Source of the DNA: Wenzhouxiangella limi
GTDB taxonomy: Bacteria; Pseudomonadota; Gammaproteobacteria; Xanthomonadales; Wenzhouxiangellaceae
Reading direction: 5' to 3'
NCBI RefSeq assembly: GCF_010499265.1
Contig: NZ_JAAGSC010000039.1
Span: forward strand, 30,779 to 94,778
Length of the DNA stretch: 64,000 bases
Made by a program: the position numbers and the translations under genes. This document shows, piece after piece, positions 47,762 to 57,418 of this stretch. Numbering within the stretch: position 1 is the first letter of the stretch; every line of letters begins with the position of its first letter. Under the pieces are notes generated by a model, which saw only the letters and a program-made list of their open reading frames with translations, made no database searches and was not told the origin of the DNA.

Positions 47762-48969
47762 TTCTGCGGTTGCCGCTCGCCATGTTGGTGACTGCCGTGG
47801 CCTTATGGGGCGGCTTTGTCGCCTGGGCACTGCATGGGGAAAATTACGGGACTTTGTTCCCGGATCTGATGATTGAACCGGATCCGCTGGATTGGCGTTT
47901 GACTGAGGGCAAGGGCGCTTTGTCGCCAGAAGGAATGGAAATTCATGAACCCGGTGATCGCGCGCGCTGGGTTCTTGCCATCAGACTCCCAACTATTTTG
48001 CATGCGAAAAGATATGACCGACTACAGGTGCTCACCAACAACGCTGGTCTTAATCATACATTGACGGTTCACTGGAGCCGTACCCCTCAATATCTGCCCG
48101 CTGGAGGCCTGCCACTTTCCGTTACCGAAAATGGTGTCTACGAGACTCGCCTTAGCGATCTTACGGGCTGGCAAGATCAAATATACTTTTTGGGATTAGA
48201 AAGCTTCGGAGCGCCAAGAAACCAATTTTCCATCAAAGCTCTACGGCTGCATCAGGCCAAGCCGGATCTGAGAAGCCTGCACCGACGCATCGCTGAAGAT
48301 TGGTTTGCATTTCCAAGCTGGTCCCAACAAAGTATCAATTTCATCCGATCCGGTGCGGAGAAAAGCCACCTTTCGCTTCTAGTTGCCATAGCAATCTGGG
48401 TGCTTGCCACCGGGCTTGCATTGATGGCTCTGTCAACGAGCCGATGCCGTCAGGCGTTACCATGGTTAACTGTTCCCTTGGTATTTGGCTGGTTGATACT
48501 CGATCTGCGTTGGCAGATCACGCTGCTGGCCAATAGCGCTCAAGCCGTCACGCAACTTGCCTCACTGAGTTTAGACGAGAAACGGGAGGTTGGCCATGAT
48601 GAAAATCTCTACCGCTTTCTGAATGCACTTTCGGATCTGGCTAACCCAGAGTTCGGCGGCCGAGTCTTCGCCATCGGCCGCAATGAATACTGGCGGACCC
48701 GTGTTCGATACCATCTACTTCCGCTTTCGGTCCGTACAGCAGGAAGCAATGAATGGAACCAAAATGTGGTCTCGGCGATGCAGCCAGGCGACGTCATCCT
48801 ACTGCTCGACACGCCGGGCATCTCTAAAGATAAGCTGCCAGACGAACTGCGGTACCGAATTTTTCCAAATCAGGGTAAGAATACCTATCTCTTGGTCGAG
48901 CTAATAGCAAATACTGGCGACTTCAAAGCGTTCCGAGTACTGGAAAAGGCTGCGCGGCAGGAATCGTGA
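47740..48969 (+). CDS. Unknown membrane-anchored protein with two transmembrane segments
   Basis: 409 residues. An N-terminal anchor (about 8-30), a periplasmic region to about 205 rich in beta strands (RLQVLTNNAGLNHTLTVHW), two closely spaced hydrophobic helices around 210-265, and a C-terminal soluble domain (GGRVFAIGRNEYWRTRVRY, VISAM-like and PGDVILLLDTP). I recognise no family. Tight overlap with the upstream gene suggests a shared role in glycan assembly. Confidence 0.6.
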   Translation: MHWPLPLILRLPLAMLVTAVALWGGFVAWALHGENYGTLFPDLMIEPDPLDWRLTEGKGALSPEGMEIHEPGDRARWVLAIRLPTILHAKRYDRLQVLTNNAGLNHTLTVHWSRTPQYLPAGGLPLSVTENGVYETRLSDLTGWQDQIYFLGLESFGAPRNQFSIKALRLHQAKPDLRSLHRRIAEDWFAFPSWSQQSINFIRSGAEKSHLSLLVAIAIWVLATGLALMALSTSRCRQALPWLTVPLVFGWLILDLRWQITLLANSAQAVTQLASLSLDEKREVGHDENLYRFLNALSDLANPEFGGRVFAIGRNEYWRTRVRYHLLPLSVRTAGSNEWNQNVVSAMQPGDVILLLDTPGISKDKLPDELRYRIFPNQGKNTYLLVELIANTGDFKAFRVLEKAARQES

Positions 48970-48974
48970 AGAGT

Positions 48975-49778
48975 TCAGTTGCCATTGCGATACCCACGAA
49001 GCGAATTAAGCACATGCGCTCCCAGCAATCTAATACTCCGACTCCACCCCAAGCATTCCTGGTTGCGATAGATCCGGTAAATATCCGCCGCCTTGCGTAA
49101 CTTGGCTGTGGAAAGAGAATGAGCTTGAACCGAATAAACCGCTTCTACACCAGGATAGCGACGGGCAACGACACCGTCGCGCGTCAAGGCCAGCCAAAGG
49201 CCCCAGTCGTGGCCGCGCCTCACATTTGGCATGAAGCACTTCCCCAGTGAATTTTGATCGTAGGCTACGGTCAAGCATCCAATCGGACAGCCCTTCAGAA
49301 AGTCGGAATGACTTAGCTGGTCGGGTGCCAACACTGTTCCCAGAATGACACCAGAGCGTTGATCCCGTCGCATGTAGTCGCCGTAAGAAAACAGCGTGCC
49401 CGTCTCCTGCATGAACGCAATCTGGCGCGCGAGTTTAGACGAACCCCATTCGTCGTCGCTGTCAAGGAAGGCTATAAACCGGCCCTGGCAGCGTTCAATA
49501 GCGCGATTCCTGGCAGCTGCTGCGCCCAGATTTCCTTGTCGGACCACCGTCAAGTGGGGGTGTTCGTCTTGAAGCCGCTCAAGTACCTCGGCGGTCCCGT
49601 CGGTTGAGCCGTCGTCAACGATGATGTGCTCAAGGACCGGCAGCGTTTGCTCGGAAACAGAGCGTACTGTTCTTTCGATATCAGCACAAGCGTTGTAGGC
49701 GGGTGTGACCACGGAAACAGCGCTCGAATCAAGATCCGATCGCCCGGCCGAAAGCTTTGTTTCCAATTTTTGGCTCAT
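48975..49778 (-). CDS. GT2 family glycosyltransferase
   Basis: 267 residues. SVVTPAYNACADIERTV, HIIVDDGSTDGTAEVLERL and AFLDSDDEW give the GT-A fold with nucleotide-binding and DxD motifs. No membrane helix. Sugar specificity unknown. It lies on the opposite strand between two plus-strand genes, so any transcript running through the cluster would be antisense to it. Confidence 0.88.
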   Translation of the reverse strand: MSQKLETKLSAGRSDLDSSAVSVVTPAYNACADIERTVRSVSEQTLPVLEHIIVDDGSTDGTAEVLERLQDEHPHLTVVRQGNLGAAAARNRAIERCQGRFIAFLDSDDEWGSSKLARQIAFMQETGTLFSYGDYMRRDQRSGVILGTVLAPDQLSHSDFLKGCPIGCLTVAYDQNSLGKCFMPNVRRGHDWGLWLALTRDGVVARRYPGVEAVYSVQAHSLSTAKLRKAADIYRIYRNQECLGWSRSIRLLGAHVLNSLRGYRNGN

Positions 49779-49873
49779 TGCTGATATTGTATCCTCGCAG
49801 CCGGCCGCTCGGCTTCTGCCAGCGGGTTGCGTACCGCTATCACTTTTTATCCGGTAGACCGACGGAACTGACC

Positions 49874-51643
49874 ATGTTCAACCTTGTCCATGAGACCAAG
49901 CTGGCCCTATCCTGGGTGTGGCGGGTATTGGCTGCTTTTTTCAGGGTCAGGCCATGGACCACAGCAGCGCTGATTAGCGCTTTTGCACTGAAGAACATCT
50001 TCTCCTTGCTGGCCGGTTTTCTGCCTCTAAAAGTCATTTTATTGGCAGGCTCAGACGGGGTTCCCCGCTACTTTCGCTTTTTTATGCCGGTCGATGCGGA
50101 CAAGGTCCCTTGGATTATTGGCTTCAGCGCAGCCGCGGTGATCTTCTTTTTGCTTGTTATGGTCATGGAGGCCGTAGCGAAGAAACTATCCGCAACCGGT
50201 AGCTACGAGGTTTTGCAGGGCGCCAATGAGTTGGCCGTTGCAAGCAAGCAGCGAGAGGAAGCCGGGGGATATTTTTCTCAGTTTAGCGAGATTGCGGCCA
50301 ACGTAGTGATCGCCTCGTTCGCGCTGACCTTGCTTGCAGCTGTCAACCTGGCAATATTTGTCACTTTCACCGGCCTGCTTTTGCTCGAATATCTTTTTAC
50401 CGCCGGCGTGATGGCATTTACCGACCCACTCAAACCGGGAGCAATTCGAAAAGCGATTCAAAGCAAGGTTCGAAATTATCTAGGCTTGCTATTCTCTTTG
50501 AACTTCCTGGCCTGCTTTTTTGTATTACTTGTTCCTTTCCTGACCGGGGTGGGCGGTAACTTATTGCTCGCGATCCTGACTTTGCTGTTGCTGCGTCAAG
50601 CCAGCGGTGCGGTCGGCGGAATCATTCAGCACATCCGTAAGTTGTGGACCAAGCGCGCCGAGGTGAGCCCGCTCGTTTTTCGCGAGGAACGGACTCGCGA
50701 GAGCGAAAAGCTGACGACTCGAGAATTACGGCTGATGTTTGCACCTCGGCTGCGTACTGCGACAACCCTGAAACGGCTGAAGGCTACCGGAATTCCCGTC
50801 CGTTCCGTGGAGTCATGTTGGCAGGACCCGAAAATTCGTGGTGCTTACACCTTCCACGTCAAGGCGGAAATGGAAGAATCGGTAAAAAAAACCAAGGTCA
50901 GGCATTTCCAGCACCAGGTCTTCCCCGTTAGGCAATTGCATCTGCTTGAACACGAAGAGTTTCTTTTTTCCCGGATTTCCCGAAAATCGGTGCGCGCCCC
51001 CCTTGTGCTGAGTCGGTATGAAGATGAACCGTTTGCTTGCCAGGTCTGCGAATACGGCACCGGCAAAATCGTTGACGTGAAAGGCTGGCAGCGAAAATCG
51101 CTAGAAGTACTCGAAGAGCTCTGGTGCCTTGATTTATCGCGTGAACTGATTTCCGCTTATCGAACTGCGCATCCAGGCCTGGAAGCGCGCCTTTTGCCGG
51201 AGTTTCTGCAGCGCCTGGAGGTCGTGCTCGAAAGTGCAAGTCTGCAGCACGTATACCATACATTCCTTGATGCTTTGCCCCGCCTGCACTCAGTGGTCAG
51301 CCAAGTGCCACTGCATTTGCACAACCCGGACATGACTAATTCCCACGTCGTACTGGATGATGATGATCAGCCGCTGATAATGACGTGGACGCGCTGGCAA
51401 TTGCTACCACTTGGTAGCGCATTGCCCGCCAACCTGACCCGGGAGCTACTGAAAGAAATGCTGGAACGGGTGTGTCTTAAGCGCAAAATCGATCCTGATT
51501 CACTTTTGCCCGCGCATCTTTTGCTGGTCAGGGACTGTCAAAAACTTGAAGACACCGTAAAGCGCGAACACTATCGGTCGGCTTTCTCGATCATGGAAAG
51601 CATCCTCGCCAATGAACTTGTGCTCGAGGCCATCGATCAGTGA
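49874..51643 (+). CDS. Membrane protein fused to a kinase-like C-terminal domain
   Basis: 589 residues from the ATG at 49874. Residues 1-300 hold about 6 hydrophobic helices with soluble loops. Residues 340-589 look like a degenerate aminoglycoside/lipopolysaccharide-kinase fold: an N-lobe-like stretch with LEHEEFLFSRI, then LHLHNPDMTNSHVVLDDD and PLIMTWTRW where active kinases have HxDxxxxN and a metal-binding iDW. The DW aspartate is Thr and the catalytic Asp is out of register, so it may be a pseudokinase. Family not recognised. The stop overlaps the next start as GTGA. Confidence 0.55.
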   Translation: MFNLVHETKLALSWVWRVLAAFFRVRPWTTAALISAFALKNIFSLLAGFLPLKVILLAGSDGVPRYFRFFMPVDADKVPWIIGFSAAAVIFFLLVMVMEAVAKKLSATGSYEVLQGANELAVASKQREEAGGYFSQFSEIAANVVIASFALTLLAAVNLAIFVTFTGLLLLEYLFTAGVMAFTDPLKPGAIRKAIQSKVRNYLGLLFSLNFLACFFVLLVPFLTGVGGNLLLAILTLLLLRQASGAVGGIIQHIRKLWTKRAEVSPLVFREERTRESEKLTTRELRLMFAPRLRTATTLKRLKATGIPVRSVESCWQDPKIRGAYTFHVKAEMEESVKKTKVRHFQHQVFPVRQLHLLEHEEFLFSRISRKSVRAPLVLSRYEDEPFACQVCEYGTGKIVDVKGWQRKSLEVLEELWCLDLSRELISAYRTAHPGLEARLLPEFLQRLEVVLESASLQHVYHTFLDALPRLHSVVSQVPLHLHNPDMTNSHVVLDDDDQPLIMTWTRWQLLPLGSALPANLTRELLKEMLERVCLKRKIDPDSLLPAHLLLVRDCQKLEDTVKREHYRSAFSIMESILANELVLEAIDQ

Positions 51644-53595
51644 TATTCCGCCAAGCAGTCAAGGCCATCCCGGGTGCGGTCTGGCTGAAAAGAAAGCTTT
51701 TCGGCCTCGGTTTTTCTGGCACCGTCCACGTGCCGCTACGTCGCGCCAGCGACAGGGGCGCAGTTCCGGCAAGAAAACGCATTCCACGGCCACCGGACTT
51801 TCCCGCACAACCGCGTTTCGTGCTGTATCGCATTATCGGAAATGATCTGGTGCCGCGCCACCGAAAAGGCCAGGCGCGCGCGAACCTCCCATTCATCCTG
51901 CGGCACGAATCGAATTGGCCTGATTGCGAAAAATGGTTTTTAGTCAACCGCATCGTCGACAAGGACGAAGAGGCTGCCATCATCAGGCTACTGGAAAACG
52001 CTGGCTGTCGCTACCTGCACATTCCCTTCGAACACCAGGAATATGCCTCCTTTGGCTGGGACTTAAAGGGGGTTCCCCCAAGCTTCCTGCCAACCAACGG
52101 CGACTTTTATCGCTTGAAACCTGAGCAAAAAGCCCGCGTCATCGCGCGCTTAAACCGCCTGAAAATCAACTATTTCACCCACAATAACGGCGCCCGAAAC
52201 ATTGCGCTCGAACATGGCAGGTCACGCGCGGACTGGATATTGCCTTGGGACGGCAATTGTTTCCTAAGCGATGAAGCTTGGCATGAAATCCGCTCTGCGC
52301 TGCTTGAAAAGCCGGACACGCCTTACTGGCTTGTGCCAATGGCTCGCTGCACGGACAACAATTTGTTGTTGCAGTCGGACTTCCGTCCCCTGGCAACAGA
52401 CGAACCACAGATAATATTTCGACGGGATGCCGAGGAATGTTTCGACGAGGAGTTCATCTATGGCCGGCGACCCAAGGTGGAGTTATTCTGGCGGCTTGGC
52501 GTGCCCGGGCCCTGGGATGACTGGGGGATAGAACCATGGGATCACCCATGCCCGCCTTTTTCTCCGGATGCGGGCGCATGGTCACAAACGGGATGGGTTG
52601 CGAGGCTATCGTCCGGCCGCCGGGATCTGGAAGCGAGCAAGAGCAGTGATTCCATTACCCCTGATTCGAACCGGGCCCTTATTCGGGCACAAGCCTGCAT
52701 GGGACTGGTCGACCGGCTTGATCAAGAACTTATTTCAAGAAAGCTCAATAACGCACAACCCCTTCTAGGCACTAACAACACGCCGCCCCATGCACCGGAG
52801 GTGGTCAACCAGGCGCTGCGATATGCCGGATCGGCCTTCGCGCTTTGGGATGGAAGTCGTCAAAACATTGCGATGAGAAGCGCAATGCAGGCCTGTTTCA
52901 CGCTGACACTGGCGTGCACCTACGATCGTGAGAAGGCAGATAAGGAGGCGACCAACGCCAACGGGCGGGAGCAGAAGGTCAGGCGCACGCTGGCTGAGCT
53001 GGTCGGCAGACTGACTGAAATAAGCAACTGCGATAAACGCCGGTTTCGCGTGCCGCGTTCGAGGCGTTCGCGTGACAAATTTTTTCCGGAGCTGGTTTTC
53101 ATGCTCGATTGTCTCCGCTTAATGAAGGCATCTGACCCAGCATTTCATGAGATTGATCAGGGCCTTGCTGAATGGCTGCCAGCACGGGCGACTGCTTTGC
53201 AAGCCGCCTATCCTCTGGAGGGCGATGATCTAGCAGGCAGCTTGATGGAGAAAATAGCAATACACTACTATCTCGGCGATCTGATCGGCTTGAGAGATAC
53301 GCTAAGGGACGCACAAGCCTGGCGACAGACCGGTGGGTCACAGATCGGTGGAAACGCACGTCAAAGGTCGGCGGCCCTGCTGCTTGATCTTGTGGGCCGA
53401 CGCACATACGGCTTATCAAGCTGGCCCTCAATCGAGCAAACTCGTGACAATCAAACTGCAGAGGCTGGCGGAGCTATGGCTTGCACGCCTGTCACTCTCC
53501 AAACCTTGCGCATTCTGCAAGACAGTCGATTACGTCTCAGGGCTGACTCTGGGACTGCAACAAGCTCTCCAGCCGACCCAGCCAGAGACCAATAA
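51640..53595 (+). CDS. Large two-part protein, N-terminal glycosyltransferase-like
   Basis: 651 residues from a GTG start coupled to the upstream gene. The first ~300 residues contain RFVLYRIIGNDLVPRHRKGQ, NGARNIAL, WILPWDGNCFLS, EPQIIFRRDAEE and YGRRPKVELFWRLGVPGPWD, motif-rich and GT-A-like with a probable acidic metal site. The last ~300 residues are helical and unassigned. No signal peptide or membrane helix is evident, so a cytoplasmic glycosyltransferase for the polysaccharide is likely. The 3' end overlaps the VanZ-like gene on the other strand by 59 bases. Confidence 0.55.
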   Translation: MIFRQAVKAIPGAVWLKRKLFGLGFSGTVHVPLRRASDRGAVPARKRIPRPPDFPAQPRFVLYRIIGNDLVPRHRKGQARANLPFILRHESNWPDCEKWFLVNRIVDKDEEAAIIRLLENAGCRYLHIPFEHQEYASFGWDLKGVPPSFLPTNGDFYRLKPEQKARVIARLNRLKINYFTHNNGARNIALEHGRSRADWILPWDGNCFLSDEAWHEIRSALLEKPDTPYWLVPMARCTDNNLLLQSDFRPLATDEPQIIFRRDAEECFDEEFIYGRRPKVELFWRLGVPGPWDDWGIEPWDHPCPPFSPDAGAWSQTGWVARLSSGRRDLEASKSSDSITPDSNRALIRAQACMGLVDRLDQELISRKLNNAQPLLGTNNTPPHAPEVVNQALRYAGSAFALWDGSRQNIAMRSAMQACFTLTLACTYDREKADKEATNANGREQKVRRTLAELVGRLTEISNCDKRRFRVPRSRRSRDKFFPELVFMLDCLRLMKASDPAFHEIDQGLAEWLPARATALQAAYPLEGDDLAGSLMEKIAIHYYLGDLIGLRDTLRDAQAWRQTGGSQIGGNARQRSAALLLDLVGRRTYGLSSWPSIEQTRDNQTAEAGGAMACTPVTLQTLRILQDSRLRLRADSGTATSSPADPARDQ

Positions 53596-53935
53596 TGATG
53601 CCCCCGAATCCGGCCAATAAATTGGTCAACCAATCAGTCAGGCTCGCTTCCCGAAATGGCGTCCAGACCTGGACTCCTTCAAAAATCAGAGTCACAAAAA
53701 GGACGATCGCAGCCACAGTCAATCCAGGACGCGCCTGGAGCTGGAAAGCCAGCATTACCATCAGAGCAACAAAGGAGAATGCCAGGCTTTCCGGGGCACG
53801 GCCGGGTAAGAAATTCAACGCATTACCCACACCCGGCCACAGCAACCCCAGAAGCACGCCAAGAAAAACACCTGACAATGCCACAAAGACCAGTGTAAAT
53901 GCGGTCAACTGATTTTTCTTGTGGGCGAGAATCAT
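53537..53935 (-). CDS. VanZ-like membrane protein
   Basis: 132 residues with four hydrophobic helices. The loop EGVQVWTPFREASLTDWLTN before the last helix is the VanZ-like hallmark (E.xQ ... R..s..D...N). Such proteins are common in exopolysaccharide clusters; function unknown. Tail overlaps the preceding plus-strand gene, and its start is only 15 bases from the next divergent gene. Confidence 0.82.
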   Translation of the reverse strand: MILAHKKNQLTAFTLVFVALSGVFLGVLLGLLWPGVGNALNFLPGRAPESLAFSFVALMVMLAFQLQARPGLTVAAIVLFVTLIFEGVQVWTPFREASLTDWLTNLLAGFGGIIIGLWLGRLESLLQSQSQP

Positions 53936-53950
53936 GATAAACAGATTGTA

Positions 53951-54853
53951 ATGCAAATGTCGCCATCTGATCGACATGATCAGCTTTCGTTCGTTTTCTC
54001 CATCCCGCTGATCCCGCGTGCGCGGGCAAACGACTGGAACAAGGTCGTCCTGAATCTCTCGCTGACCCTGCAGAGTTTGCAGAATCAAACCGACCCAGAC
54101 TGGATGGCCGTCATTTGCGGCCATGAAACCCCGGATGTTCCGGAGCTCAACGACCCGCGAATTCATGCGTTGCAGACACCCCAATTACCGGTCGAATCAA
54201 TAGCGCAAGGTTCTACCGACAAGTACCGAAAGCGCAGGCATATTGCCTCATGGCTGAAGCAAAATGACTATTGCAATGTCATGATTTTTGGGCTTGATGC
54301 AGACGATTGGGTTCATTACGAGTTCGTTCGTACATGCAAGCGCCTGACACGTTCCGGCATAAAAGGCCTCCTGATCAACGCGGGATATCGGGTGGATTTT
54401 CTATCAGGACGGGGTGAAATCATTAGTCAGAACTTCTTCAAAGGATGCGGGTCTTGCTTTGTAGGACAATTTGGCTGTGAAGATCTGCCAGAAAGCCACG
54501 CCGATAGAAAAGCAAGCTACAGCCAGATTGCCTGTGGTCATCATGCTCGGCAGGGTGAACGAGCGGAAAAACTGGGCTTCTCGGTCGGTGCGGTCGATTG
54601 GCCGTGCATTGCCTATACAATCAATCACTCCGAGAGCCTTCGCGGGCTCAAGACAGGGGGTCGCATTAGGTCATTGATGCGCCATCGAGAACAGCTCTCT
54701 CGAAAATTCATGGGAAAAATCATTCGCGATGAATTTGGCGTACTGCCGCCTGTACTGGAACGTAGTCGACTGATGCGTTCATTACATTTTGTTCGGTATT
54801 CATCTACTGTGCTGTTCAAAAGAGCGATAAGAGTGATGAAACGAATAAGTTAA
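53951..54853 (+). CDS. Putative rhamnosyl/glycosyltransferase
   Basis: 300 residues from the ATG at 53951. SFVFSIPLIPRA and NLSLTLQSLQNQTDPDWMAVICGHE open a GT2-like fold, and VMIFGLDADDWVH supplies the acidic DxDD motif. The layout resembles the PF11316 putative rhamnosyltransferase group. No membrane segment. Ribosome binding site weak; its start faces the VanZ-like gene. Confidence 0.7.
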   Translation: MQMSPSDRHDQLSFVFSIPLIPRARANDWNKVVLNLSLTLQSLQNQTDPDWMAVICGHETPDVPELNDPRIHALQTPQLPVESIAQGSTDKYRKRRHIASWLKQNDYCNVMIFGLDADDWVHYEFVRTCKRLTRSGIKGLLINAGYRVDFLSGRGEIISQNFFKGCGSCFVGQFGCEDLPESHADRKASYSQIACGHHARQGERAEKLGFSVGAVDWPCIAYTINHSESLRGLKTGGRIRSLMRHREQLSRKFMGKIIRDEFGVLPPVLERSRLMRSLHFVRYSSTVLFKRAIRVMKRIS

Positions 54854-54862
54854 AACAACGTT

Positions 54863-55495
54863 TTACATCCCGGGCTTGTATTTGAATTCATCAAATACTG
54901 CCATGCATTGATCCGCGTCCACTGATGGTGGCCGAACAAATTCCGCCATGCCGCCATGAATAGCCTTTGGACGAATCAGTTGCTCAATGACGTGATAGCG
55001 AGGCCTTTTCGCATAGTCATCGAACAATAATGTGGTGCCAGGGTTTGCCTTCAACATTGAATACGCCAGACACGAGACTCGAAAGCGGCCGTCAATGAGA
55101 ATCAGGCTGGGTGAGTGGCGCACACTCTCTACATAAGACCAGACCTGGGTTGCGTACCCAGGCCATTGAAGCTTTTTGGAAGAATCAACGGGATAGCCAA
55201 GTTTCTTCGTGGGTCCGATATCAACGTAGACCGAAACAATCTGGGTCTTTTTGTTGTAACTTCTGGCCTGTTCAGCCGTTTTGTCCAGAAACGCCCGGTC
55301 TGATTCGACGGAATAAACATGAGCACAACCGCAATACGCGGCTAGCAGTGTCGATCCACCCGACCCATACTCCAGGTAAGTTTCTGCATTATTGAGGGCA
55401 TTATGCAGAAATTCGACTGCCGAATCCGGCATCCAGGGTGCCGGAGCTTTGACTTTCCGGAACAGCTGGAAGCCGGGTTTTTTCAGTTTCCACAT
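54863..55495 (-). CDS. Methyltransferase-fold protein of the polysaccharide cluster
   Basis: 210 residues. YLEYGSGGSTLLAAYC looks like SAM motif I, VYSVESDRAFLDKT motif II, and LILIDGRFRVSC a later strand. Such proteins occur in surface-glycan loci, but the substrate is unknown and SAM binding is not certain. It lies just downstream of glmS on the same strand. Confidence 0.65.
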   Translation of the reverse strand: MWKLKKPGFQLFRKVKAPAPWMPDSAVEFLHNALNNAETYLEYGSGGSTLLAAYCGCAHVYSVESDRAFLDKTAEQARSYNKKTQIVSVYVDIGPTKKLGYPVDSSKKLQWPGYATQVWSYVESVRHSPSLILIDGRFRVSCLAYSMLKANPGTTLLFDDYAKRPRYHVIEQLIRPKAIHGGMAEFVRPPSVDADQCMAVFDEFKYKPGM

Positions 55496-55499
55496 GAAA

Positions 55500-57314
<1,815 letters not shown>

Positions 57315-57418
57315 GGCGCCGATCAGCTCCCTTGTTTTTGCCAATCGATAACGATACCACTGCCAGAGGCTATTCAGGCATATCCCGGCGCTGGAAAATA
57401 GCGGATCGGGAAAGATGT

